Below are positions 18,742-27,236 of a stretch of 64,000 nt of DNA, in pieces (the first letter of the stretch is position 1; each line of letters opens with the position of its first letter). Origin of the DNA: Zobellia laminariae (lineage in GTDB: Bacteria > Bacteroidota > Bacteroidia > Flavobacteriales > Flavobacteriaceae); contig NZ_RCNS01000001.1 in the NCBI RefSeq assembly GCF_009725995.1, positions 1,133,195-1,197,194 of the forward strand, given 5' to 3'. Both the position numbers and the translations under genes were made by a program. The notes under the pieces are model-generated. The model was not told the origin of the DNA, made no database searches, and saw only the letters and a program-made list of their open reading frames with translations.

Positions 18742-20526
18742 ATGCCCACTAAATTACAAAGACTATCTACCCGATTCTTAAGGTGGCGATACAAGAATAT
18801 CTCCAATAAGACCTTCACTCATCTCATGAGCGTTCTGGTTGGGCTTTTGGCAGGTCTAGCATCAGTTACACTTAAGAACATTGTATACTTCATTGAAATT
18901 TCTCTTGAAAAGGGAATCTTTATCTCAAACAATGGTCTTTATTTTATCCTACCGATTATAGGTCTTACCCTTGTTTATCTCTATGTAAAATATATTCATA
19001 AAGAACCACTTCAACATGCGGTGTCTTCTATTCTATTTTCGCTCTCTAAAAAAAAGGGAGTAATTAAACCTAATCATATTTACACTCAATTAATTGCAGC
19101 TCCCTTAACAATTGGTTTTGGAGGGTCTACAGGTTTATTAGGACCTGCAGTTGCTTCTGGAGCCGCCATAAGTTCTAATATTGGGCGTTTTTTCCATATT
19201 AATGCCAAAACCCGTTCGTTATTAATTGCCTGCGCATCGGCCGGAGCTATAGCTTCTATATTTCAATCACCTATTGCCGCCATAATTTTTGCGGTAGAAG
19301 TTTTTAGTTTGGACTTTACCATGCTCTCCATGCTTCCCCTATTATTAGCTTCTATTTCTGGTGTTCTCACCTCTTATTTCTTTTTGGGCAATGAGGTTCT
19401 TTTTAATTTTACGTTAACCCAGAGCTTTGAGGTAAAAGATACCTTCTTTTATATCATTTTAGGTGTAGGAACAGCTTTCGCTTCCATCTATTTTACACGG
19501 ATGTACTTTCGTATACAAAAACTATTTGCTAAGCTAAAAACTCCCAAATACAAACTTTTAGTTGGTGGTTTGGCAATAGGTATAATGCTTTATTTTATTC
19601 CTCCATTATATGGGGAGGGATTTAGCTTTATTAATGACCTGTTACATGGCGATCATATTAAAGCTTTGGGCAAAACTCCTTTTGATGAATACACCCAAAA
19701 TATTTGGGTAGTTATTGCATTACTATTTGGTATCACAATTTTTAAAGCGGTAGCTATGACCACCACATTAGCAGCTGGTGGTGCCGGAGGAATATTCATT
19801 CCCACTATGGTTATGGGTAGCGCTCTAGGCAATGTAATGGCAAAAATTGTTAACCATTCTGGTTTAGGTTTTTCTGTTTCTGAAAGTAATTTCACATTAA
19901 TAGGAATGGCAGGACTTATTGCGGGAGTTCTTCATGCACCCTTAACGGCTATATTTTTAATTGCCGAAATTACAGGAGGTTATGAACTTTTCGTACCCTT
20001 AATGATAACTTCCTCTATTTCTTATTTAATAACTAAAAATGCTATTGACTATACCATATATACTCGAGAGTTGGCTAAAAGTGGTGATTTGCTAACTCAT
20101 AATAAAGACCAATCGGTATTAACATTGATGCAATTAGACGATGTTATAGAAAAAGACTTTAAAACAGTTTATCCCGATATGACCTTAGGGGAAATGCTGC
20201 ATAAATCCGTAGCAAAATCCGGTCGAAATATTTTCCCTGTAATAGATAAAAATCGCTCTCTAGTAGGTATTATTTTGTTAGATGATATTAGAGAGTTTAT
20301 GTTTGACACTTCGTTATACGAAACTACCAAAGTAGAGACCTTTATGCACAATGCTCCAGAACATATTTTTTATGGGAAGGACAGTATGCAAAAAGTAATG
20401 GATAAATTCCAAAGCAGCGGCGCCTGGAATCTCCCTGTTATTAAAAATGGAAAATACATAGGTTTTGTCTCAAAGTCTAAGCTTTTAACAGCATACCGAA
20501 GAGAACTCATTAATTTTACAAGATAA
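18742..20526 (+). CDS. ClC-family chloride channel/transporter with two CBS domains, gating glutamate absent
   Basis: 594 residues: about ten membrane helices (roughly 25-430) and a C-terminal cytoplasmic pair of CBS domains (about 450-590). The ClC signatures are GGSTGLLGPAVASGA (128-142) and GGAGGIFIP (about 344-352). In ClC exchangers the first reads G-[KR]-E-G-P and its Glu is the external gate and proton acceptor; here the aligned residue is Leu133. The GSGIP selectivity motif is also not recognisable. The protein may therefore be a passive anion channel rather than a Cl-/H+ exchanger. CBS domains suggest control by adenine nucleotides. It lies just after the aspS terminator. Confidence 0.88.
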   Translation: MPTKLQRLSTRFLRWRYKNISNKTFTHLMSVLVGLLAGLASVTLKNIVYFIEISLEKGIFISNNGLYFILPIIGLTLVYLYVKYIHKEPLQHAVSSILFSLSKKKGVIKPNHIYTQLIAAPLTIGFGGSTGLLGPAVASGAAISSNIGRFFHINAKTRSLLIACASAGAIASIFQSPIAAIIFAVEVFSLDFTMLSMLPLLLASISGVLTSYFFLGNEVLFNFTLTQSFEVKDTFFYIILGVGTAFASIYFTRMYFRIQKLFAKLKTPKYKLLVGGLAIGIMLYFIPPLYGEGFSFINDLLHGDHIKALGKTPFDEYTQNIWVVIALLFGITIFKAVAMTTTLAAGGAGGIFIPTMVMGSALGNVMAKIVNHSGLGFSVSESNFTLIGMAGLIAGVLHAPLTAIFLIAEITGGYELFVPLMITSSISYLITKNAIDYTIYTRELAKSGDLLTHNKDQSVLTLMQLDDVIEKDFKTVYPDMTLGEMLHKSVAKSGRNIFPVIDKNRSLVGIILLDDIREFMFDTSLYETTKVETFMHNAPEHIFYGKDSMQKVMDKFQSSGAWNLPVIKNGKYIGFVSKSKLLTAYRRELINFTR

Positions 20527-20559
20527 AGGTGTAAAAGGTTTTGTAATTTTACAAGAACT

Positions 20560-20811
20560 ATGAAATATCTCGTATCCATAATAACCCTAGTCTGTTTTGC
20601 TTCAATTATCTACGGCTTTAATATTCAGGAAGAAAATCTACCTCTAAGTCACAAATTTATAGGTTCTGGCACATTAGGGCTTTTCCTTGTTGCAATGCCC
20701 TTATTTCTTTTCACCTATAGTAAAGGAAAGAAAATGAAAGACTATATGTTAACTGATGAAAACGTTAGGAAAATGAGAGGGGAAGAACCTAAAAAAAAGG
20801 ATAGTCAGTAA
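20560..20811 (+). CDS. Small two-span membrane protein of unknown function
   Basis: 83 residues: two hydrophobic segments (about 3-20 and 36-54) separated by a short polar loop, then a Lys/Glu-rich tail ending KKKDSQ. It starts 33 bp after the ClC gene on the same strand and may be co-transcribed. I do not recognise a family. Confidence 0.65.
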   Translation: MKYLVSIITLVCFASIIYGFNIQEENLPLSHKFIGSGTLGLFLVAMPLFLFTYSKGKKMKDYMLTDENVRKMRGEEPKKKDSQ

Positions 20812-20874
20812 AATTTTATACACAGTAGTTCAAGTATTAACCGTTAGAACTTTATACGCTAAACTAGTGTAGTG

Positions 20875-21324
20875 TTAGTTCCGGTTTCTTCTTTCAGCAA
20901 AAAATCGCTTTAATAAATCACTTGCTTCGGTTTCTAGAAGACCACCTACTATTTCCGTTTTCGGGTGTAATTTTGTTCCCATAACCTCGCAACCTCTTTG
21001 CGGGTCTTTTGCCGCATAGACTATTTTTGATATCTGACTCCAATACAACGCGCCAGCGCACATTTGGCAAGGTTCTAGAGTTACATAAAGGGTACAGTTC
21101 TGCAAATATTTACCTCCCAAAAAATTGGCGGCAGCTGTAATAGCTTGCATCTCTGCATGGGCCGTTACATCATTTAATTGTTCCGTAAGGTTATGTGCAC
21201 GAGCAATAATCCGGTCTTGTATGACTATAATAGCTCCAATTGGCACCTCTTGCTTTTCATAAGCAGCTTCTGCTTCTTGAAGTGCTTTTTTCATGTAATA
21301 GGTGTCATCAAAAGGCTGTATCAT
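20875..21324 (-). CDS. tadA: tRNA-specific adenosine deaminase
   Basis: 149 residues with the zinc-dependent deaminase motifs H56-A-E58 (TAHAEMQ) and P85-C-Q-M-C89 (EPCQMC). TadA converts A34 to inosine in the tRNA-Arg wobble position and is normally essential. Length and motif spacing fit TadA better than guanine or cytosine deaminases. It is monocistronic with a good -7 box. Confidence 0.9.
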   Translation of the reverse strand: MIQPFDDTYYMKKALQEAEAAYEKQEVPIGAIIVIQDRIIARAHNLTEQLNDVTAHAEMQAITAAANFLGGKYLQNCTLYVTLEPCQMCAGALYWSQISKIVYAAKDPQRGCEVMGTKLHPKTEIVGGLLETEASDLLKRFFAERRNRN

Positions 21325-21339
21325 AACAAGGGTTTAACA

Positions 21340-21347
21340 CAAATTTA
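21340..21347 (-). promoter_or_regulatory. Candidate -7 promoter element of tadA
   Basis: Reads TAAATTTG on the minus strand, an exact TAnnTTTG match 16 bp upstream of the tadA ATG. Confidence 0.45.
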
Positions 21348-21454
21348 TGCCATACTTTTCGAAAGATCCGCATAACTTGTGATCATTAAGAATCAGCAAC
21401 TTAAAAACCCACTATAATTAGCTTCCCTCAAACCCAGGGCTGAGCTAAAAAAAA

Positions 21455-21485
21455 TTGTCTCAGCACTGCTAAACACGTATTTTTG
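21455..21485 (+). promoter_or_regulatory. Candidate promoter of dxs (TTG-N20-TATTTTTG)
   Basis: TTG at 21455-21457 and TATTTTTG at 21478-21485 are separated by 20 bp, the full Bacteroidetes -33/-7 arrangement. Transcription would begin near 21492. An imperfect inverted repeat (TTAGCT...AGCTAA, 21418-21448) lies just upstream. Confidence 0.55.
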
Positions 21486-21502
21486 CAACTTACACCTCTA
21501 AT

Positions 21503-23278
21503 TTGGAATCACTTTTAAATTATATTACTTACCCAGAAGATTTACGCAAGCTGTCAGTGGACCAACTTTCGCAACTTGCGAAAGAATTAAGGGAATTTAT
21601 AATTGATATTGTTGCGACCAAAGAGGGGCATTTAGGCGCTAGCCTTGGAGTTGTTGAACTCACCATTGCCTTACATTATGTATTTAATACGCCCGATGAT
21701 AAACTTATATGGGATGTTGGCCATCAAGCTTACGGACATAAAATATTAACGGGGAGAAAAGAAATTTTTGATACTAATCGCCAATTAGGAGGTATCAGTG
21801 GATTTCCAAAACGAAGTGAAAGCAGTTACGACGCTTTTGGAACGGGACATAGTTCTACTTCTATTTCTGCAATTTTAGGTATGGCTATGGCCGCTCAATT
21901 AAACGGTAAAAACAACCGGCAACACATTGCCGTAATTGGTGATGCCTCTATAGCCAGCGGTATGGCTTTTGAAGCTTTAAATCATCTTGGTTCTACCAAT
22001 TCTAATGTATTGGTCATCCTAAACGACAATGCCATTGGTATAGATCCAAGTGTTGGTGCTTTGAAAAAATACTTGACCAATGTAAAAAAAGGTATCGCAA
22101 AAGATGAGAACATATTTGAGTGTCTCAACTTTCATTATACCGGTCCTATAGATGGGCATAATCTTAATGCACTTGTAAATGAACTAGACCATTTAAAGCT
22201 GGTAGCCGGACCAAAATTACTGCATGTTATTACTACAAAGGGGAAAGGCTTGAAAAAGGCCGAAGAAAACCAAGTGACATACCACGCGCCAGGTAAATTT
22301 GATAAACTCACGGGTGAACTTCAAAAGAAACCGGTTGTACCTAACGAACCTCAAAAGTACCAAGATGTATTTGGGTATACGTTGGTAGAACTGGCTCAAA
22401 AAAACAAAAATATTGTTGGCATTACTCCAGCTATGCCCACTGGAAGCTCTTTAAAATACATGATGGAGCAAATACCCGATAGGGCTTTTGATGTTGGCAT
22501 TGCAGAGCAGCATGCCGTAACCCTAGCTGCAGGTATGGCTACCGAAGGTCTGGTACCATTCTGCACTATTTACTCCACTTTTCTGCAGCGTGCATATGAC
22601 CAGGTTATACATGATGTGGCTATCCAAAACTTACCCGTTATTTTTTGTTTAGACAGAGCTGGTATTGTTGGCCAAGATGGCGCAACCCATCATGGTGTTT
22701 ATGATATTGCTTATTTGAGGTGTGTACCCAACTTGTATATTTTTGCACCTATGAACGAAACGGAACTTCGTAACATGATGTATACTGCGCAGTTGGGCTT
22801 AAATCATCCTATAGCCATAAGGTATCCGCGTGGTAGGGGCGTTCAAGAAAAATGGCAGACTCCTTTTGAAAAAATTGAAATTGGAAAAGCTAGAGAATTG
22901 AAAAAAGGTTCTGAAATTGCTATATTGACCATTGGCCATATTGGGAATACAATTTCTGCTGTTATAAAAGAAATTGCAGAAAAAGAGAAAATTGGCCATT
23001 ATGATATGCAGTTTGTAAAACCGTTGGATAAAAATCTACTTATAGATATATTTAAGCATTATAAACACATAATTACTCTTGAAGATGGCTGTAAAATGGG
23101 TGGTTTTGGGTCTGCAATCCTAGAATTAGCCAATGAACTAGGACATACTCAAAAAATACATATTTTAGGTATAGATGACATTTTCTTGGAACATGGTACC
23201 GTAGAGCAATTACACGAACAAGCAAAAATTGACCATTTAAGTATAACAAAACATATAAAAATGCTATTAAATGAATAA
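21503..23278 (+). CDS. dxs: 1-deoxy-D-xylulose-5-phosphate synthase, TTG start
   Basis: 591 residues. Thiamine-diphosphate motif GDASIASGM ... LNDNAIGI, the histidine loop of the N-terminal domain (VGHQAYGHKILTGR) and the catalytic Glu in GIAEQHAVTLAAG are present. The enzyme condenses pyruvate and glyceraldehyde 3-phosphate in the first step of the MEP isoprenoid pathway. The start must be TTG at 21503: it gives the family N terminus (LLNYITYPEDLRKL), and the next in-frame ATG is about 120 residues inside the enzyme. The predicted promoter leaves an 11-base leader. It overlaps the following gene by 8 bp. Confidence 0.93.
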   Translation: MESLLNYITYPEDLRKLSVDQLSQLAKELREFIIDIVATKEGHLGASLGVVELTIALHYVFNTPDDKLIWDVGHQAYGHKILTGRKEIFDTNRQLGGISGFPKRSESSYDAFGTGHSSTSISAILGMAMAAQLNGKNNRQHIAVIGDASIASGMAFEALNHLGSTNSNVLVILNDNAIGIDPSVGALKKYLTNVKKGIAKDENIFECLNFHYTGPIDGHNLNALVNELDHLKLVAGPKLLHVITTKGKGLKKAEENQVTYHAPGKFDKLTGELQKKPVVPNEPQKYQDVFGYTLVELAQKNKNIVGITPAMPTGSSLKYMMEQIPDRAFDVGIAEQHAVTLAAGMATEGLVPFCTIYSTFLQRAYDQVIHDVAIQNLPVIFCLDRAGIVGQDGATHHGVYDIAYLRCVPNLYIFAPMNETELRNMMYTAQLGLNHPIAIRYPRGRGVQEKWQTPFEKIEIGKARELKKGSEIAILTIGHIGNTISAVIKEIAEKEKIGHYDMQFVKPLDKNLLIDIFKHYKHIITLEDGCKMGGFGSAILELANELGHTQKIHILGIDDIFLEHGTVEQLHEQAKIDHLSITKHIKMLLNE

Positions 23279-24407
23279 TTCCCCATTAACATCATGTCTA
23301 TTTATTCTATTTTTTAGCTTCTGCCTATCTTCTGTTTTTGGACAAAACCAAGATTCATTACCACCAGGTAGAGAAATGGAAATTGACACCATGGTGGTAG
23401 ACACTACCATAGTAGACACGGTCGTAATTAGAAAAACACAAGAAAAAATAAAATTTGTTCCACGTAGTGTAGATTTAATGAATCCTGTTATTTCATTTAA
23501 TCGTACCAATGCTCTTGACGAGAAACCTAACCGATTTAAGATTCCATCCTTTTGGACAACGGTAAATAAACTGGGCGCAAATTTTAGTGAAGTAGCTTTC
23601 GTAAATTGGAATGCCGGTGGTAATAACTCCATATCGGCCCTAGGGAACGCGCGATTTGAAAGAAATTACAAGTTTCGCTATATACAGTGGGATAACTATA
23701 TGGAGATGCGCTACGGCCTTAACGTACAGGAAGAGCAGAAATTAAGAAAAACAGATGATGCCATCCGTTTTAGTTCCACTTTTGGTCTTCAACGAGACAC
23801 TATTAGCAACTGGTATTATTCGGCTAAAGCCAACTTCAATACTCAGTTTTCAAACGGTTATAAATATCCCGATAGGTCATCGCCTATTTCACGTTTCATG
23901 GCTCCAGGGTATTCATTTTTGGGTGCTGGAACATCTTATATTACCAAAGACCAAAAATTCAATCTATATATTTCACCCATTACTCAAAAAGCAACCTTTG
24001 TTCTAGATGAAGAGTTAGCCAATAAAGGTTCTTTTGGTGTTAAAAAAGCCGTTTTGGATGCGGATGGAAATGTGCTCGAAAAAGGGGAACAAATTTTTCT
24101 AGAATTTGGCTTTTTAGTGACGAATCAGTATGAGAAAGAGGTGTACAAAAATATGCTCCTAAAGCATCGTTTAAGCCTCTATACAGATTACCTTCAAAAG
24201 TTTGGAAACATTGATGTTGACTGGGAGCTTAATTTTGATTTAAAAGTTAATAAATACGTTGTTACCACTATTGGCACTCATATTATTTATGATGATGACA
24301 TTCTATTTGACGAACAAACAGATGCTAATGGTATTGTGCTAGACGCTGGCAGGCCACGCATACAGTTTAAGCAGTTGCTTGGTGTTGGTGTATCTTACGC
24401 TTTTTAA
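23271..24407 (+). CDS. DUF3078-family outer-membrane beta-barrel protein
   Basis: 378 residues with a signal peptide (SVFGQ). A short linker rich in Asp, Thr and Val is followed by alternating amphipathic strands with many aromatic residues and the C-terminal phenylalanine of outer-membrane barrels (GVSYAF). The region FWTTVNKLGANFSEVAFVNW is typical of DUF3078 proteins, common in Bacteroidetes; function unknown. It overlaps dxs by 8 bp, so it is translated from the dxs transcript, an operon link without an obvious biochemical reason. Confidence 0.8.
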   Translation: MNNSPLTSCLFILFFSFCLSSVFGQNQDSLPPGREMEIDTMVVDTTIVDTVVIRKTQEKIKFVPRSVDLMNPVISFNRTNALDEKPNRFKIPSFWTTVNKLGANFSEVAFVNWNAGGNNSISALGNARFERNYKFRYIQWDNYMEMRYGLNVQEEQKLRKTDDAIRFSSTFGLQRDTISNWYYSAKANFNTQFSNGYKYPDRSSPISRFMAPGYSFLGAGTSYITKDQKFNLYISPITQKATFVLDEELANKGSFGVKKAVLDADGNVLEKGEQIFLEFGFLVTNQYEKEVYKNMLLKHRLSLYTDYLQKFGNIDVDWELNFDLKVNKYVVTTIGTHIIYDDDILFDEQTDANGIVLDAGRPRIQFKQLLGVGVSYAF

Positions 24408-25747
24408 AGCTGTTTACCCATGATTTTATTATGAATATGCACTGCAGCGCTATCTGAAAGACTTGCTACATAGCAACAGGTATTTAATAATATCTGATAT
24501 ATAGAGTCATCCGTATCTCTATAAAACTCAGGAAGTGTTTTTAGCATTAAAGCATCATAATTAGAAGCTCTATTTTCTTTTTTTCGGATAAGAGCATTAG
24601 TATACACATCCAATATATCCGAAATTATTTTATAGCCTGCAATCTCTTTTTCGATAACTTCTTGAGAGCGGTATATCTTTTCAACACTTATAGAAATGAT
24701 ATCTTCAATCTGAGCTTTAAAAGCACTTTGATCCAGCAAGCTAGTTTGAAAAGTACCATTCAGTATTTTATATTCATTCTCAATAAAGACTGAAATTGCA
24801 TCGCTTATCAAGGTATTAATGGCAAGAGCTCGTAGATAACTAAGCCTATCTTCCTTATATTTTAAAGAATTATACTTTTTGGTATTTATACTGTCCTTCA
24901 CTAATTTAATAAGGTATTCCAGAGCGTAATCCTCAGAGATAAGACCAAGGTTAATACCATCTTCAAAATCTATTATCGTATAACAAATATCATCTGCAGC
25001 CTCTACTAGAAATGTTAGAGGATGTCTTGCAAAAGAAATATCTTCTCCATCTCTGGTCTGCAAAAGACCCAAATCTGCCGCTACATTTTTAAAAGCTTCT
25101 TTATCTGGTTGAAAGAAACCAAATTTCTTATCAGCTATATGTTTTGTTGCTTTTTTAGGTAAGGACTCTTTTGGGTATTTCATAAAAGCACCTAATGTAG
25201 CGTAGCTTAAACGTAAGCCACCCGTAACGCCTTCTCGTGATTGAGTTAATAATCGAAAACCATTTGCGTTCCCTTCAAAATCTACAATATCCTGAAATTC
25301 CTTTCCAGTCAAAACAGACTGGTATTTTTTACCATTCCCGGTAATGAAGTATTCGCCAATAGCCTTTTCTCCACTATGACCAAAAGGCGGGTTACCTATG
25401 TCATGCGCTAAAGCTGCTGCGGCAACAATAGCTCCAAAATCATTAAATCTGTAACCATATATTTCACTTAAAAAAGGGTGTTTCTCAAGAATTTTCTTCC
25501 CTGCAATGCGCCCAAGACTCCTTCCTACTACGGAAACTTCCAAACTATGTGTTAAACGAGTATGAACAAAATCTGTTTTTGACAGCGGTATAACCTGGGT
25601 CTTATCTTGTAAACTTCTAAAAGCACTAGAAAAAATGATACGATCATAATCTACTTCAAAACCTAACCTCGTTTCGTCTTGTTCCTTTCGTAATCTTTTG
25701 TGCGTATCGCCTTGGCGCTTAAGAGACAATAAATTTTCCCAGTTCAT
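24404..25747 (-). CDS. dgt: dGTP triphosphohydrolase (HD superfamily)
   Basis: 447 residues. The HD metal site is visible: H67 in RLTHSLEVS and H115-D116 in ALAHDIGNPPFGHSGEKAI. The N-terminal RLGFEVDYDRIIFSSAFRSLQ is the Dgt signature. The enzyme cleaves dGTP to deoxyguanosine and triphosphate and affects dNTP pools and phage sensitivity. Its stop codon overlaps the convergent DUF3078 gene by 4 bp. Confidence 0.93.
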   Translation of the reverse strand: MNWENLLSLKRQGDTHKRLRKEQDETRLGFEVDYDRIIFSSAFRSLQDKTQVIPLSKTDFVHTRLTHSLEVSVVGRSLGRIAGKKILEKHPFLSEIYGYRFNDFGAIVAAAALAHDIGNPPFGHSGEKAIGEYFITGNGKKYQSVLTGKEFQDIVDFEGNANGFRLLTQSREGVTGGLRLSYATLGAFMKYPKESLPKKATKHIADKKFGFFQPDKEAFKNVAADLGLLQTRDGEDISFARHPLTFLVEAADDICYTIIDFEDGINLGLISEDYALEYLIKLVKDSINTKKYNSLKYKEDRLSYLRALAINTLISDAISVFIENEYKILNGTFQTSLLDQSAFKAQIEDIISISVEKIYRSQEVIEKEIAGYKIISDILDVYTNALIRKKENRASNYDALMLKTLPEFYRDTDDSIYQILLNTCCYVASLSDSAAVHIHNKIMGKQL

Positions 25748-25905
25748 AAGATTTTTTTAAGACCTGCAAGGTACATTTTTTCAATTTCAATCTACTTTTA
25801 AACTAAAAGAACGCACCGTTATTTAACCTTAAGAAAATCCATACTTAAACTTCAGATAACTATAATTTAACACACTAGCTTTTTCTTTGCATTAAATAAT
25901 AAACA

Positions 25906-26298
25906 ATGAAAAAGACATTATTCTTTCTTGCTTTTATATGTACATTAAATCTTTTTGCTCAAGAACAAGGAGCTATTAGAGGTACTATTTTTGACATGGA
26001 GATGAACAATGAACCTTTGCTTTTTGCAGATGTTCAAATAAAGGATACAAAATTTAAGACACAGACCAACTTTCGTGGCAACTTTGAAATATCAAATGTT
26101 GAACCAGGTAGCTACATACTTAAGGTTACTTTTTTAGGTTATGAATCCTATGAGGTTCCAGTAGAGGTTGTAGCGTCTAATACTATAGAAGTTACACAAG
26201 GTTTAAAGGCTAAAACAGTAAGCCTATCAGATATGTCTTTTGCAGATGAAAACACATTACAAAATTCGGAAATTGCAATTTCCAGTATGGAACGATAA
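25906..26298 (+). CDS. Secreted carboxypeptidase-regulatory-like (CarboxypepD_reg) domain protein
   Basis: 130 residues: signal peptide (NLFAQE) and one CarboxypepD_reg-like beta-sandwich (about 22-105; GAIRGTIFDMEMNNEPLLFADVQI, with the GSYILKVTFLGYE strand quoted in part). This domain normally precedes TonB-dependent receptors; here it stands alone, ending with an acidic Ser/Asn-rich tail. Probably a periplasmic or surface accessory protein of unknown partner. Confidence 0.75.
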   Translation: MKKTLFFLAFICTLNLFAQEQGAIRGTIFDMEMNNEPLLFADVQIKDTKFKTQTNFRGNFEISNVEPGSYILKVTFLGYESYEVPVEVVASNTIEVTQGLKAKTVSLSDMSFADENTLQNSEIAISSMER

Positions 26299-26322
26299 TC
26301 GTTTCCTAAATATTCATAAAAC

Positions 26323-26359
26323 AAAAAGGGAGTTTCCACAATGTGAAAACTCCCTTTTT
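26323..26359. terminator. Bidirectional terminator between two convergent small genes
   Basis: 13-bp stem AAAAAGGGAGTTT/AAACTCCCTTTTT plus an inner CACA/TGTG hairpin, with A and T tracts on the two sides. Confidence 0.88.
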
Positions 26360-26375
26360 CTATTCAATAAAATTG

Positions 26376-26735
26376 TTAGTTCTTAGAAACGACTGCTGAT
26401 TTCTTCTGCTTCTCAATAACGTTTGCAATAACATTGTTATCAAACTCTACTTCCTTTACAGCGCCATCATTATAGAAAAACCACTTTCCAGTTCTAACAC
26501 CTTTGTTGTAATTTCCTTTTGATACTTTTTCTCCCGCTTCATCAAAGCTAATCCACTGACCATGTAATTTACCGGCTAAATCAAAAGTTCCCGTTTGACT
26601 TACCGCTCCATTATCATGATAATAAGTAGCTTCTACTAAATTGGTTTCTTTATTTAATTTTACTTCCTTTTCTTTTTGAGCATACCCTACTGTCATGGTT
26701 AATGCAAGGGCGAAAAGTATGATTGAATTCTTCAT
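26376..26735 (-). CDS. Secreted MORN/YwqK-like repeat protein
   Basis: 119 residues with a signal peptide (VGYAQ). Three consecutive repeats of the form Y-x-N/D-G-x-x-x-x-G-x-F-x-x-G-K/V-x-x-G-x-W (for example GNYNKGVRTGKWFFYNDGA) mark the MORN_2/YwqK repeat family. Automatic annotation often calls these toxin-antitoxin YwqK antitoxins, but export and the lack of a toxin partner argue against it. A structural or binding role in the periplasm or on the surface is more likely. Confidence 0.75.
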   Translation of the reverse strand: MKNSIILFALALTMTVGYAQKEKEVKLNKETNLVEATYYHDNGAVSQTGTFDLAGKLHGQWISFDEAGEKVSKGNYNKGVRTGKWFFYNDGAVKEVEFDNNVIANVIEKQKKSAVVSKN

Positions 26736-26879
26736 GTTGTTGATTTTAAAATAACTCTGTACCTATTTACTGTTATCAAAGATACATTAATTTACGTTAA
26801 AAACATCATTACATAACATTAAATTTACATTGAAAATATTAAACCCTAATTATCAATGTGTTACAAATAACCATTATTC

Positions 26880-27045
26880 CAAAAATTAAAGATAAATTAA
26901 TATTTACATTACCATAAGATGACATCCGTGATCGACCTTAGCGGTTGTCTATAAAGACAAATTTGATTTCATAATACTTATTAGTTTTTGTCGACTAGTT
27001 TTTTTGAAATCCTATAAGCTACCTTGAAGAAGGTAGCTTTTTTTT
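26880..27045 (+). ncRNA. Candidate small RNA ending in an orphan intrinsic terminator (5' end unknown)
   Basis: The terminator at 27016-27045 serves no gene: the nearest upstream plus-strand CDS ends at 26298 and has its own terminator. Upstream is a second hairpin (TTGTCT-ATAA-AGACAA, 26945-26960). The left boundary given is a guess, because no good promoter box was identified. A 6S-like Flavobacterial RNA is one hypothesis, not established by sequence alone. Confidence 0.35.
27016..27045 (+). terminator. Strong intrinsic terminator without an upstream gene
   Basis: Perfect 10-bp stem AAGCTACCTT/AAGGTAGCTT, GAAG tetraloop, then eight T. The T-run on the plus strand sets the direction. Confidence 0.88.
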
Positions 27046-27173
27046 ATGTTTTAACTTATGTTTTTAAGAGCATTATTTAAATGCTAACTAATCCAAATAT
27101 ACATCTGTAAATCAGATTTTTACACACAACTTAACTTGTTGATAAATAGCAATTTCTTCTTCTAGATATAACG

Positions 27174-27206
27174 TTAACAAAACATTAGCTTAACATTGGT
27201 GTTAGT
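27174..27206 (+). promoter_or_regulatory. Three imperfect 11-bp direct repeats upstream of the phosphate porin (Pho-box-like)
   Basis: TTAACAAAACA, TTAGCTTAACA and TTGGTGTTAGT follow one another with an 11-bp period, 31 bp upstream of the porin ATG. An 11-bp period is the spacing of PhoB half-sites. The assignment to PhoB is inference from the phosphate genes downstream. Confidence 0.35.
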
Positions 27207-27236
27207 TATTTACTTCCGACAAAAACTAATGCCTAA

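Larger units (their letters stand above)
26736..27236. other. Gene-free stretch (501 bp) with a possible small RNA and Pho-like repeats
   Basis: No plausible protein gene on either strand. The first part is the promoter region of the minus-strand MORN-repeat gene. The middle carries two hairpins, TTGTCT-ATAA-AGACAA at 26945-26960 and a strong terminator at 27016-27045, with no coding sequence ahead of them. The last 70 bp hold repeated TTAAC-type half-sites before the porin gene. Confidence 0.6.

Noticed and set aside
21418..21448. Imperfect hairpin upstream of dxs as a terminator of tadA
   Set aside because: tadA is transcribed away from this site, and the T-run is on the wrong side for minus-strand termination.
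26376..26735. Toxin-antitoxin YwqK-type antitoxin
   Set aside because: The protein has a signal peptide and no toxin gene adjoins it; the repeats only show MORN-like structure.
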